A DNA stretch of 16,772 bases from Candidatus Levyibacteriota bacterium (GCA_003173915.1 PPGL01000024.1:1-16772), one strand, 5' to 3'; shown: positions 1-7,507, counted from the stretch's first letter. A program made the numbers and translations. Notes: generated from the sequence alone by a model not told the origin.

Positions 1-364
1 AGGATTTGGATTTGCTATGAATGCAATTATTCTCAAGCTTCTGGTCGAATATGGGCACTGGATTCCAACTGCTGCAAATTTAGCAGGTGCTGCTGTGGCA
101 ATTTACTCAAACTTTTACTTTAATAATATATGGACATTTAAGCATCATAAAATTCATGGAATAAAAAATTATCTTGTAAAACTTATCCAATTTTATGCAA
201 CCAGTGCATTCGGTGTTATTTTTATTCAAACTGGAACAATTTTTCTTGGAGATCTTCTTTTTGGCAAAGAGTGGTATTTTTTCTATTTTATTCTTGGAAC
301 AGGAATTTTGTTAATTTGGAATTTTACAATTTACAACAAATTTATTTGGAAAAAGAAAAAATAA
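1..364 (+). CDS. GtrA-family membrane protein, 3' part (start lies before the window)
   Basis: The reading frame is open from base 2, so the gene probably begins upstream. The residues before the first ATG (position 17) read GFGFA and join onto MNAIILKLL as the typical first membrane segment of GtrA proteins. About 120 residues are visible with four hydrophobic segments. The signature NFYFNNIWTFK after the second segment and NFTIYNKFIWK at the C-terminus match the family's two asparagine/aromatic-rich motifs. GtrA proteins are thought to help move polyprenyl-phosphate-linked sugars across the membrane for cell-surface glycosylation. In related bacteria the domain is often fused C-terminal to a GT2 dolichol-phosphate-mannose-synthase-like enzyme, and that part could lie outside the window. 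The next gene, a GT-C glycosyltransferase that would use such a lipid-linked sugar, fits this role. The family call is strong; the exact substrate is unknown. Confidence 0.85.
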   Translation, partial: GFGFAMNAIILKLLVEYGHWIPTAANLAGAAVAIYSNFYFNNIWTFKHHKIHGIKNYLVKLIQFYATSAFGVIFIQTGTIFLGDLLFGKEWYFFYFILGTGILLIWNFTIYNKFIWKKKK

Positions 365-409
365 ATTGTTCCACAGTATTGTTGATAAAAATATAAAATT
401 GAATAACTT

Positions 410-505
410 CCTTCTCCTTTTATGAGAAGGCGGGGATGAGGTACTTTTATTCCAAACTGCAGGTCTTTACAAACCTCACCCTAACCCTTTCCTAAGAGGA
501 GAGGG
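410..505. repeat. Compound palindromic intergenic repeat, copy 1
   Basis: Three nested inverted pairs are visible. The left hairpin is CCTTCTC(N7)GAGAAGG at 410-430. A middle pair joins GGGGATGAGGT (432-442) to ACCTCACCC (473-481). The right hairpin is CCCTTTCCT(aag)AGGAGAGGG, with one G-T wobble, at about 485-505. The same architecture recurs at 6501-6585. There is no T-run after the hairpins, so it is not a standard terminator. It separates the GtrA gene from the GT-C gene, and its purine-rich right arm ends about 15 nt before the ATG at 520. Confidence 0.85.
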
Positions 506-519
506 AAAATAAAAATATT

Positions 520-2100
520 ATGAAAAAAATAATATCCTGGCTTTTGAATAATAAGATACTCGTCTTCATTCTTCTTCTTGGTGCATTTCTTCGTTTATAT
601 CGTATTGGGGATTACATTACATTTCTTGGTGATGAAGGGAGGGATGTTCTTGTTGTTTGGAATATCCTTCATGGACACCTAACACTTCTTGGTCCAACAT
701 CAAGTGTCGGGGGATTTTTCCTTGGTCCAATTTATTATTACTTCATGACGCCTTTCTTATGGGCATTTCGCTACAATCCTGTTGGTCCGGCAGTTATGAT
801 TGCAATTTTTGGAGTCATAACCATCTGGCTTGTATATAAAATTGGAAGTGAATTTTTTAATCCCCTCGCAGGACTTATTGCTGCTTTTTTTTATACAATC
901 TCACCGTTGGTACTTACATACTCCCGGTCATCATGGAATCCCAATGCCATGCCTATTTTTACGCTGTTAACGTTGTACACATTGTATAAAGCAGTTTCAA
1001 AAAAAAGCGTGAAACTATTTCTTCTCACAGGATTTTTGTTTGGTATAGATATGCAGCTCCATTACATTGAGACATTTATTATTCCTGTTATCGCAACATA
1101 TATTCTCTTTGGTGAAGTATACGAAATATACCAGAAAAACAAGTCAAAATTATCATTTTTATTTCCAACAATAAAAAATTATCTATGGACATTCTTGGGT
1201 TTTCTTGTTGGTTTTTCTCCATTTCTTGCCTTTGAATTTAGACATCAATTTAGAAATACGCAAAATATTATTGATTTTATTTTTCATTCAAAAGATACTG
1301 GTGCTGGTGGACATGTACTAGCTACTATAGGAAATATATTTTTTAGAGTATTCGGGCGACTTATTCTCGATTTTCCGTCAACTTCTCAACAGCTAAAACT
1401 GTATCCTCTCGTAGAACTTACACTGTGGAGCATTGGAGTAGGGGTGTTAGGTACTACGTCTTTTGGTTTTATTGTCTGGCAATTGTGGAAATCTAGCAAA
1501 AAAAGAGAGAAATTTTTACAGCTTAGCCTTTTTGTTCTATGGTTTTTCTGGGGAGTTTTTCTTTTTGGGTTCTATAAAAAATCAATTTATGATTATTATT
1601 TCGAATTTATGTTTCCACTACCTTTTTTACTTGTGGGGAATCTTTTCAGTGCATTATGGAATAAAAAAATTGAATGGAAGGGTGTTATTGTTGGAGTAGT
1701 AATAGTTTTGACAATTATCAATTTGCTCGATGTGCCTTTTAGGTATGGACCAAATAAACAGCTAGATCAAACACGTCTTATCTCAAAATTCGTTTTGGAT
1801 CAAACAGGTGGCAAACCATTTAATTTTGCACTTATTACGGGAGGAAATTCTGATCATGCATATCGTTACTTTTTTACAATCTGGGGATATCCTCCAGTAA
1901 CCATTGATAATCCAATAAATGATCCACAAAGAAAAACAGTTACCGGTCAACTTCTCGTTGTTTGCGAGAGTTTGCCTTGTTCACCCCAGGGTGTTTCTTT
2001 ATGGGAAATCGCAGGATTTGGTCAGGCAGATATTGCAGGACATTGGCATGTATCGGTTGTTGATGTGTATCGGTTGGTTCATCATAAAAATACTCAGTAA
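520..2100 (+). CDS. GT-C/GT39-like (PMT_2) membrane glycosyltransferase
   Basis: This 526-aa polytopic membrane protein begins with a short cytoplasmic end (MKKIISWLLNNK) and a first membrane helix. An Asp-Glu pair follows in the first external loop (FLGDEGRD, residues 36-42), which is the catalytic-type motif of the GT-C enzymes that use lipid-phosphate sugars (ArnT/PMT-like). About nine to eleven further hydrophobic segments run to about residue 410, followed by a soluble C-terminal domain of roughly 110 residues. Such enzymes transfer a sugar from a polyprenyl-phosphate donor to a surface lipid or protein. The GtrA partner gene upstream supports this. No good ribosome-binding site lies at the usual distance; the purine-rich end of the repeat is 14-18 nt upstream. 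The ATG at 520 is chosen because it gives a natural N-terminus. Acceptor and sugar cannot be told from sequence. Confidence 0.8.
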   Translation: MKKIISWLLNNKILVFILLLGAFLRLYRIGDYITFLGDEGRDVLVVWNILHGHLTLLGPTSSVGGFFLGPIYYYFMTPFLWAFRYNPVGPAVMIAIFGVITIWLVYKIGSEFFNPLAGLIAAFFYTISPLVLTYSRSSWNPNAMPIFTLLTLYTLYKAVSKKSVKLFLLTGFLFGIDMQLHYIETFIIPVIATYILFGEVYEIYQKNKSKLSFLFPTIKNYLWTFLGFLVGFSPFLAFEFRHQFRNTQNIIDFIFHSKDTGAGGHVLATIGNIFFRVFGRLILDFPSTSQQLKLYPLVELTLWSIGVGVLGTTSFGFIVWQLWKSSKKREKFLQLSLFVLWFFWGVFLFGFYKKSIYDYYFEFMFPLPFLLVGNLFSALWNKKIEWKGVIVGVVIVLTIINLLDVPFRYGPNKQLDQTRLISKFVLDQTGGKPFNFALITGGNSDHAYRYFFTIWGYPPVTIDNPINDPQRKTVTGQLLVVCESLPCSPQGVSLWEIAGFGQADIAGHWHVSVVDVYRLVHHKNTQ

Positions 2101-2192
2101 CTAGACATAAACGTGTTTTCTACAAAGAAAATTTTTTCTAAATTAACAACCAAATACAAAATTGTTCCATTTGTTTACCGAAAAAAATAAAA

Positions 2193-2224
2193 AAAACCCC
2201 CACACTCAAATGCGCGGGGGTTTT
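2193..2224. terminator. Bidirectional intrinsic terminator between convergent genes
   Basis: AAAACCCCC (2193-2201) pairs with GGGGGTTTT (2216-2224) around a 14-nt loop. On the minus strand the stem is followed by a long T-run (complement of the A-rich stretch 2181-2198), so it is strongest for the DUF5679 gene. On the plus strand the T-run is only four bases. It lies between the 3' ends of the GT-C gene and the minus-strand pair. Confidence 0.85.
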
Positions 2225-2247
2225 AAGCGAAAAATGCATTGTAAAGC

Positions 2248-2394
2248 TTATGAAGCTTTTCCAATTTTAAACATTTTTGTTCCGCAAACTGGGCATACGC
2301 CTTCAGTTGCTGGTTTGCCATTTTTCATTGTGATTTGCTTTGCATTTGGATCTTCTCTCTTTGCTCGGCATTTTACGCAATACATTTGTGCCAT
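2248..2394 (-). CDS. DUF5679-like small zinc-ribbon protein
   Basis: A 48-residue protein with two Cys-x2-Cys knuckles: MYCVKCR near the N-terminus and CPVCGTKM near the C-terminus. A Lys-rich stretch (AKQITMKNGKPATEG) lies between them. This is the pattern of DUF5679, a short zinc-ribbon family common in Patescibacteria and some Chloroflexi; its function is unknown. The open frame extends further upstream, but the ATG at 2394 is chosen because AAAGGGGGTGA, a good Shine-Dalgarno match, ends 8 nt before it. A small hairpin (TTCTCG/CGAGAA) sits between this site and the upstream gene. It probably shares a transcript with the small membrane protein 46 bp upstream and ends at the 2193-2224 terminator. 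The zinc ligands suggest nucleic-acid or protein binding, but that is inference. Confidence 0.85.
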   Translation of the reverse strand: MAQMYCVKCRAKREDPNAKQITMKNGKPATEGVCPVCGTKMFKIGKAS

Positions 2395-2440
2395 AGTGTG
2401 AGTCACCCCCTTTCTTCTCGAACCATATACGAGAAACTGT

Positions 2441-2704
2441 TTAGTACGTTGCACCAGGAATCGTAATGATGTGGTGCTGCAACAAGAAAAGAAGAAGAAG
2501 TTGTGCAGCAAGAAGAAAAAAAGAAGTAATGACTGTTTTTTGCAAATCTGCTTTTATCAGCACTGTATGAGATAGAGTTTGACTTTTTTGTACAACATTT
2601 TTTCTTGTTTCAATAGGTGTTTTTGGAGTAAATGAGTACGTGAATTCCGAACGTTTCTGCGCAGTTGCTGTTTTTTGTGCACGTGTTTTTCGCAGCTTAG
2701 CCAT
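2441..2704 (-). CDS. Small basic protein with a C-terminal membrane anchor, unrecognised
   Basis: An 87-residue protein. The first ~58 residues are basic and polar (MAKLRKTRAQKTATAQKRSE at the start). One strongly hydrophobic segment follows (about residues 59-80, rich in Leu/Phe/Ile) and then a short polar tail. This looks like a tail-anchored or single-pass protein with a positively charged cytoplasmic domain. I chose the ATG at 2704 because MAKLRKTRAQ resembles a normal N-terminus and the predicted promoter lies just upstream. An upstream in-frame start at 2716 is possible. It lies upstream of the DUF5679 gene on the same strand and is divergent from DUF4446. I do not recognise a family. 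The basic N-terminus could bind nucleic acid or acidic partners, but this is a guess. Confidence 0.6.
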   Translation of the reverse strand: MAKLRKTRAQKTATAQKRSEFTYSFTPKTPIETRKNVVQKSQTLSHTVLIKADLQKTVITSFFLLAAQLLLLFLLQHHIITIPGATY

Positions 2705-2725
2705 ATTGAAGCTCACGTTACACTA

Positions 2726-2755
2726 TTGACACCTTGGCTGTCAAGAGGCTAATAT
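2726..2755 (+). promoter_or_regulatory. Promoter for DUF4446-DUF3048, with an overlapping divergent -35
   Basis: On the plus strand TTGACA (2726-2731) is followed after 18 nt by TAATAT (2750-2755), predicting a start about 8 nt before the ATG at 2771. On the minus strand a second perfect TTGACA (complement of TGTCAA, 2739-2744) points the other way. With a weak -10 (TAACGT, complement of 2715-2720) it would serve the gene starting at 2704. The two -35 boxes form an inverted repeat, TTGACA-N7-TGTCAA. Confidence 0.65.
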
Positions 2756-2770
2756 ACAAAAAGAGCTTTT

Positions 2771-3238
2771 ATGAGTTTCATTTGGATTGCCATTGCAATA
2801 TTATCATTTTGGTCTGTTTCATTGACCGTTTTCTTCTGGAATTTGTCTGCACACTACAATAGCCTGCTTAAAGGATCAACAACAAAAACTCTTCAAGGGC
2901 TTTTGGATTCTGTATTAAAAGAGCTCGAAGTTGCAAAAAAGGATATTGCGTTACTCCAGAAACAATGTGATACAATGGAAAAAGAAGGCCGATTGCATAT
3001 CCAAAAAGTAGGACTGCTTCGCTTTAATCCTTTTAACGACACAGGGGGAAATCAAAGTTTTATTCTTGCTCTTGTAGATGGAACTGATAGCGGAGTTGTT
3101 ATCTCTGGTTTGTATTCTCGTTCAGGAACAAGATGGTATGCAAAGAAAATAGAAGAAGGCAAAGGAGTAGATCATGAGCTTTCTGATGATGAAAAAAAAG
3201 CCTTACAAGAAACAAAAAAAATTAAAACTGTTTCCTAA
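2771..3238 (+). CDS. DUF4446 family membrane-anchored protein
   Basis: The 155-aa protein has one N-terminal membrane helix (residues 3-24), a probable coiled coil (about 40-72, heptad-like Leu/Lys/Glu), and then the DUF4446 core with KVGLLRFNPFNDTGGNQSF, followed by ALVDG and GVVISGLYSR. The Asn-Pro-Phe-x-Asp-x-Gly-Gly segment is the family hallmark. A charged C-terminal tail follows (ELSDDEKKALQE). The length is usual for the family. The function is unknown; the topology puts the core domain on the cytoplasmic side if the N-terminus is outside, which cannot be settled here. It is followed after only 5 bp by the DUF3048 gene, so the two are almost certainly co-transcribed. Confidence 0.88.
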   Translation: MSFIWIAIAILSFWSVSLTVFFWNLSAHYNSLLKGSTTKTLQGLLDSVLKELEVAKKDIALLQKQCDTMEKEGRLHIQKVGLLRFNPFNDTGGNQSFILALVDGTDSGVVISGLYSRSGTRWYAKKIEEGKGVDHELSDDEKKALQETKKIKTVS

Positions 3239-3243
3239 GATAC

Positions 3244-4401
3244 ATGCAAAATAAAGTAATTATTTTTTTAGTTGCCGCAATTTTACTCGTTGCCAGTGTA
3301 GGTGGTTCTTTTGTTCTATTCTCAATATTTAGCCCAAGGGTTGTTTCAGTACCCGTTCCTTCCGCACAAAAACTCGCAAACGGAACAACAGTTTTTGATA
3401 ATTCTCTTCCAAAAACCGAAGCTTGTCCATTGAATGGGACGTTATACTCTGTTCAGCAACGTCAATGGTGGGAACAACACGAGCCACTTGGCGTGATGAT
3501 TGAAAATCATGTTGATGCAAGGCCGCAATCAGGATTGTCTTATGCAGATGTAATATACGAAGCAGTTGCTGAAGGAGGAATTACGCGCTTTTTAGCAATG
3601 TTTTATTGTCAAGACGCCCCGGAAGTTGGTCCAGTTCGATCTGCTCGCGTATATTTTCTTGATGAGCTTCAACAATATGGTTCAAACCCATTATATGCGC
3701 ACGTTGGTGGAGCAAATGCAGATGGTCCTGCAGATGCACTTGGTGAAATTGATAATTTAGGATGGGACGGTTATAACGATTTAAATCAATTTAGTCTTGG
3801 TTTCCCAACATACTGGAGAGATTATGATAGGCTTGGTCACACAGTAGCAACCGAACACACGATGTATTCTACAACGACAAAATTGTGGGATGTTGCAAAA
3901 TCACGAGGCATCACAAATACGACAAAAAATGGGCCATGGGATGCTAATTTTGTAAAATATACTTTTAAAGATGATGCTCCTGTTTCTCTCCGTCCCGCAT
4001 CACAAACTATTCATCTTGAATTCTGGGGAGATTCAGACTATAACGTTGACTGGGTATATAACAAACAAAATAATGTCTATATGCGAAATAATGGTGGAGC
4101 CTCCCATATTGATCGCGATACGAATAAAGAGCTTTCAACAAAGGATTTGATTATTCTTTCTATGTCTCAATCACACGCAAATGATGGATATCAAGGAAAC
4201 GAGCACTTGTTGTACCAAGATACTGGAAGTGGTAAAGCAGTTGTCTTTATGGACGGCAAACAAACTCCAGCAGTGTGGAAGAAGGCAAGTGCAACAGCAA
4301 GACTTCTGATCTATGATACCAACGGTCAGCCCATACAATTTACTCGAGGAAAACTTTGGTTTACCATTCTGCCTCTTGATGGAGTACTCACAGTTAAGTA
4401 G
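3244..4401 (+). CDS. DUF3048 (YerB-like) exported envelope protein
   Basis: This 385-aa protein starts with an uncleaved-looking signal or membrane anchor (residues 4-27, no lipobox cysteine). The N-terminal DUF3048 domain follows: PLGVMIENHVDARPQSGLS near residue 79, then ADVIYEAVAEGGITRF, GPVRSARVYFLDEL and YAHVGGANADGPA. The C-terminal DUF3048 domain runs to the end and includes the SMSQSHANDGYQ and KAVVFMDGKQTPAVWKK regions. This is the order and spacing of B. subtilis YerB and homologues. The biochemical role is not established; the protein is expected outside the membrane at the cell wall. No clear Shine-Dalgarno precedes the ATG, so translation is probably coupled to the DUF4446 stop codon 5 bp upstream. 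Family assignment is firm. Confidence 0.9.
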   Translation: MQNKVIIFLVAAILLVASVGGSFVLFSIFSPRVVSVPVPSAQKLANGTTVFDNSLPKTEACPLNGTLYSVQQRQWWEQHEPLGVMIENHVDARPQSGLSYADVIYEAVAEGGITRFLAMFYCQDAPEVGPVRSARVYFLDELQQYGSNPLYAHVGGANADGPADALGEIDNLGWDGYNDLNQFSLGFPTYWRDYDRLGHTVATEHTMYSTTTKLWDVAKSRGITNTTKNGPWDANFVKYTFKDDAPVSLRPASQTIHLEFWGDSDYNVDWVYNKQNNVYMRNNGGASHIDRDTNKELSTKDLIILSMSQSHANDGYQGNEHLLYQDTGSGKAVVFMDGKQTPAVWKKASATARLLIYDTNGQPIQFTRGKLWFTILPLDGVLTVK

Positions 4402-4479
4402 CGTAAAGCGTTAAGGGTGAAGGGTAAAGTCGCCAGAGATTTTTTTATTCTTTACGCTTCACGCTTTGCTCTTACCGCT
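4402..4479. repeat. Imperfect long inverted repeat downstream of the DUF3048 gene
   Basis: The left arm (4402-4429, with elements GTAAAGCG, GGGTGAAGGGTAAAG) pairs imperfectly with the right arm (4450-4479, CTTTACGCTTCACGCTTTG and following bases). The loop is about 20 nt and contains seven T's. It could act as a terminator or mRNA 3' stabiliser for the upstream pair. The arm sequence is made of short near-repeats (CTTTACGC, TTCACGC), as in dispersed intergenic repeats of this type of genome. No second copy occurs in this window. Confidence 0.7.
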
Positions 4480-4487
4480 TCTCAGGG

Positions 4488-4515
4488 TTGAAATTGAAGA
4501 AAAAACGTGTACAAT
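4488..4515 (+). promoter_or_regulatory. Sigma70-type promoter, predicted leaderless, for the winged-helix/NTase-secDF operon
   Basis: TTGAAA (4488-4493), a 16-nt spacer and TACAAT (4510-4515); each box matches the consensus at five of six positions. The -10 ends 7 nt before the ATG at 4523, so transcription should begin at or next to the start codon. Confidence 0.7.
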
Positions 4516-4522
4516 AAAAGCT

Positions 4523-5098
4523 ATGTTAGCAGACCTAATTACATCAAAATCTCGCATTCAACTTCTTACTATTTTCCTTACCTTTCCTTATGAAATGTTT
4601 CATGTGCGAGAGCTTGTGAGACGTACTGGCGATGAGATAAATGCGGTGCGTCGAGAACTTGCATTTTTAGAAAAGCATGGAGTACTCTCAAAGGAAGCAA
4701 GGGCTAATAGAGTTTACTATTTTCTTGATAAAAATTATCCGTTTTATTTTGACCTGCTTCGTATGGGAGCAAAAGTTACGGGGCTAGGGGCCGAAATAAT
4801 CAAAAACCGAGTAAAGCTGGGGAAGATAAAATATGCAATGTTTTCCGGACGTTTTATTAGAAGACTCAAGCAAGAACCAGAGGATGTTGATTTTCTTCTT
4901 GTTGGAACAGTTGTTCTTCCAGAAGTTGCTCTGCTTGTTCGAAATGAAGAAGTACGACTATCCACAGAAATTAACTATACAGTTATGACAGAAGATGAAT
5001 TTGATTTTCGTAAAAAGCGAAATGATCCATTTATCAAGGGAATTTTATCAGGATCGCGAGTCATGCTTTTAGGAGATGAAGAAAGCATGTTAGCATAA
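4523..5098 (+). CDS. Winged-helix plus nucleotidyltransferase-like (MNT-type) protein
   Basis: A 191-aa two-domain protein. Residues about 1-75 form a winged helix-turn-helix: SKSRIQLLTIFL, MFHVRELVRRTGDEINAVRRELAFLEKHGVL, then a wing with RVYYF. Residues about 100-185 resemble a minimal nucleotidyltransferase fold: IKYAMFSGRFIRR in place of the usual GSFARG, and EDVDFLLVG holding the Asp-x-Asp-like pair. The substitution in the Gly-Ser motif suggests reduced or lost catalysis. An open frame extends upstream to 4466, but that start would sit inside the inverted repeat. The ATG at 4523 fits a -10 box 7 nt upstream and gives the natural N-terminus. It is followed 8 bp later by secD, so it is probably the first gene of the secretion operon. 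Whether it regulates that operon is inference. Confidence 0.72.
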   Translation: MLADLITSKSRIQLLTIFLTFPYEMFHVRELVRRTGDEINAVRRELAFLEKHGVLSKEARANRVYYFLDKNYPFYFDLLRMGAKVTGLGAEIIKNRVKLGKIKYAMFSGRFIRRLKQEPEDVDFLLVGTVVLPEVALLVRNEEVRLSTEINYTVMTEDEFDFRKKRNDPFIKGILSGSRVMLLGDEESMLA

Positions 5099-5106
5099 TA
5101 AATCTC

Positions 5107-6486
5107 ATGAAAAACCATCCTCGATTATTTTTCTCTCTTATTGTAATACTTACTGCATTAGCAGTAATTATTGTTATGCCACAAACAAAACCATTTTCTT
5201 TTAAAACGCCTAAGCTTCCTGGTTTAAATAAAGCATACACGGTGACGTTGCCTTTTGGTGGGTCAACAATTGCTCTGCATGCAGGAAACATTCAGATTGA
5301 TAAAACCTATCCATTTGAAGAAGGACTCGATTTGGCAGGTGGAACAAGTGTTACGCTTCGTGCAAATATGCAGGGAATTTCTCAGGATCAACGAACCAAC
5401 GCACTTGATGCTGCAAGACTTGTTATTGCAAGGCGCGTTAATTTGTTTGGAGTAAAAGAACCAACCATTCAAACAGCACAAGTTGGAAATGATTACCGAC
5501 TTATTGTTGATTTACCTGGCATTGATGTCAATCAAGCAGTGAGTCTTATTGGAAGTACTGCACAACTTTCTTTCTGGGAACAAGGAGCAAGTGGATCTGG
5601 TAGTCTTCGCAATCCAAATACTTTGCCACTTGGCATAATGCAACTTTTAGGACCTGATGCGCATCAGACAGATTTGACTGGAAAAGATTTAAAAAATTCG
5701 ACAGTTACTTTTGACCCAAATACTGGAAAGCCGCAAGTACAACTGCAGTTTACGGATGAAGGAGCAAAGAAGTTTGCAGATATTACGGGAAGAAATGTTG
5801 GCAAAATGTTGGTAATTGTGCTTGATAATCAAGCAGTACAATGGCCTGTTGTACAACAACAGATAGTTGGGGGCACAGCTGTTATTACAGGAAATTATAC
5901 ACAAGATCAAGCAAATCAGATTTCTATAGAACTTCAAGCAGGTGCACTTCCTGTTCCATTATCTATCCTTGAGCAACATAGCATTGGAGCAACGCTTGGT
6001 ACTAGCAGTCTTCATGACAGCTTGTTTGCTGGAATTTTAGGAATTATAGTTATTATTGTTTTTATGATTGCGTTGTATCAGGGACTTGGAGTTGTGGCAA
6101 GTGCTGCTCTTATTTTATATACACTTTTTGTGTTAGCAATTTTTAAGATTGTTCCTGTTACGCTAACACTTGCAGGGATTGCAGGATTTATTTTGTCTAT
6201 TGGAATGGCTGTTGATGCCAATATTCTTATTTTTGAAAGAACAAAAGAAGAATTACGATCTGGAAAAACGTATTCACATGCAATAGAACTAGGCTTTAGC
6301 AGAGCGTGGTCTTCTATTCGTGATTCAAATATTTCAACACTTATTACGAGTTTCATTTTATTCAAATTTGGTACGGGAATTGTGAGAGGATTTGCACTAA
6401 CCTTAGCAATTGGAGTTTTGGTATCCATGTTTAGTGCAATTGTTGTAACGAGAACATTTTTACGAGTGTTTCACAGGAAAGGGTAA
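5107..6486 (+). CDS. secD: Protein translocase subunit SecD
   Basis: 459 aa, on the short side for SecD. An N-terminal membrane helix (about 7-25) leads to a periplasmic-type domain with EGLDLAGGTSVTLR (GLDLxGG, residues 73-79), ARRVNLFGVKEP and VDLPGID. The second half has five hydrophobic helices. In the fourth is SIGMAVDANILIFERTKEEL (about 362-381), the conserved Gly/Asp-bearing helix of RND-type SecD/SecF. SecD and SecF form the membrane complex that uses proton motive force to pull secreted proteins from the SecYEG channel. It lies 8 bp after the winged-helix gene, and no clear Shine-Dalgarno is seen, so translational coupling is likely. A palindromic repeat separates it from secF. Confidence 0.95.
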   Translation: MKNHPRLFFSLIVILTALAVIIVMPQTKPFSFKTPKLPGLNKAYTVTLPFGGSTIALHAGNIQIDKTYPFEEGLDLAGGTSVTLRANMQGISQDQRTNALDAARLVIARRVNLFGVKEPTIQTAQVGNDYRLIVDLPGIDVNQAVSLIGSTAQLSFWEQGASGSGSLRNPNTLPLGIMQLLGPDAHQTDLTGKDLKNSTVTFDPNTGKPQVQLQFTDEGAKKFADITGRNVGKMLVIVLDNQAVQWPVVQQQIVGGTAVITGNYTQDQANQISIELQAGALPVPLSILEQHSIGATLGTSSLHDSLFAGILGIIVIIVFMIALYQGLGVVASAALILYTLFVLAIFKIVPVTLTLAGIAGFILSIGMAVDANILIFERTKEELRSGKTYSHAIELGFSRAWSSIRDSNISTLITSFILFKFGTGIVRGFALTLAIGVLVSMFSAIVVTRTFLRVFHRKG

Positions 6487-6500
6487 AGAGAATAAAAAAT

Positions 6501-6585
6501 CCTTCTCCTAATAGGAGAAGGTGAGGATGAGGTGATTATATTTTTGAAAACCTCACCCCAGAATCCCTCTCCTAAAAGGAGAGGG
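6501..6585. repeat. Compound palindromic intergenic repeat, copy 2 (between secD and secF)
   Basis: Left hairpin CCTTCTCCT(aat)AGGAGAAGG at 6501-6521 and right hairpin CCCTCTCCT(aaa)AGGAGAGGG at 6565-6585, both perfect 9-bp stems. Between them GGATGAGGT (about 6525-6533) pairs with ACCTCACC (6550-6557). It is the same three-part design as the copy at 410-505, with more perfect stems. No T-run follows. It occupies almost the whole 121-bp gap between two genes whose products act in one complex. Confidence 0.9.
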
Positions 6586-6607
6586 AGATTAAGGAAGGAG
6601 AATTAGA

Positions 6608-7507
6608 TTGAATATTATTGGAAGAAAAAATATATATTTTATCATTTCGCTCGTGGTAATTATTCCAGGAGTTATTTCATTGCTTTTATGGGGACTTAAT
6701 CTCTCGATTGATTTTAAAGGTGGGTCTCGTACCATATTTCTTTTCCCTCGTGTAGTTAACGAACAAACAATTTCAGCGACCCAAAATGTGTACCAAGGAC
6801 AACATATTCCTGTTTCATCAGCCCAACCCAGTGGAAATCAGCTCATTATTCGTACTGAGCCTCTTTCTCAACAACAGCATCAGGCAGTGTTGCAAAATTT
6901 GCAAAAAAAATATCCAACTGTTAAGGAAGATACTTTTGAAACTGTTGGTCCAACAATTGGAAGTGAAACAACGCAAAATGCAGTGGAGGGGGTAGCACTT
7001 GCTTCACTTCTTATTGTGCTCTATATTGCATTTGCATTTCGTGAAGTTCCAAAACCTGCCAATAGCTGGAGATTTGGTATTTGTGCAATTGCTGCACTTT
7101 TGCACGATGTGCTTGTTGTACTGGGTATTTTTTCTATTTTAGGACATTTCTTTCATGTTGAAGTAGATAGTTTGTTTGTTACGGCGCTTCTTACAGTTAT
7201 TGGATTTTCTGTTCATGATACCATTGTTGTGTTTGATAGAATTCGAGAGAATTTAAAAAAGAATTTAACACTTTCATTTGAAGAAGTAGTAAATAATTCT
7301 ATTCTTCAGACACTTGGTCGATCCTTAAACACGTCTCTCACAGTTGTTCTTGTTTTATTTGCATTGCTGCTATTTGGTGGAGAAAGTACAAAGTGGTTTG
7401 TTGTAGCTCTTCTTGTAGGAGTTATTAGTGGAACATATTCTTCCATTTTTAATGCTTCACCACTTCTTGTTCTTTGGCATGAGTGGAGTCAAAGAAGGAA
7501 AAAATGA
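6608..7507 (+). CDS. secF: Protein translocase subunit SecF
   Basis: 299 aa, the usual SecF length. Helix 1 (about 10-30) is followed by SIDFKGGSR (residues 33-41), the D2 motif of SecF. An external domain with TVGPTIGSE follows, then five helices including TVIGFSVHDTIVVFDRIREN (about 196-215), the SecF form of the conserved fourth helix. The start is TTG at 6608: AAGGAG (6595-6600) sits 7 nt upstream and no better ATG is near. The stop TGA overlaps the ATG of the histidine phosphatase. It works with SecD, encoded just upstream beyond the palindromic repeat. Confidence 0.95.
   Translation: MNIIGRKNIYFIISLVVIIPGVISLLLWGLNLSIDFKGGSRTIFLFPRVVNEQTISATQNVYQGQHIPVSSAQPSGNQLIIRTEPLSQQQHQAVLQNLQKKYPTVKEDTFETVGPTIGSETTQNAVEGVALASLLIVLYIAFAFREVPKPANSWRFGICAIAALLHDVLVVLGIFSILGHFFHVEVDSLFVTALLTVIGFSVHDTIVVFDRIRENLKKNLTLSFEEVVNNSILQTLGRSLNTSLTVVLVLFALLLFGGESTKWFVVALLVGVISGTYSSIFNASPLLVLWHEWSQRRKK

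Noticed and set aside
410..505. Considered as a CRISPR-like or intrinsic terminator element
   Set aside because: There are no regularly spaced direct repeats, and no T-run follows either hairpin. A second copy in another intergenic gap fits a dispersed palindromic repeat better.
657..839. Short plus-strand open frame inside the GT-C gene
   Set aside because: Out-of-frame shadow of a clear membrane-protein gene; no ribosome site and no protein-like composition.
6078..6428. 116-residue minus-strand open frame opposite secD
   Set aside because: It lies wholly over the conserved SecD membrane helices, and its residues are the complement of their codons.
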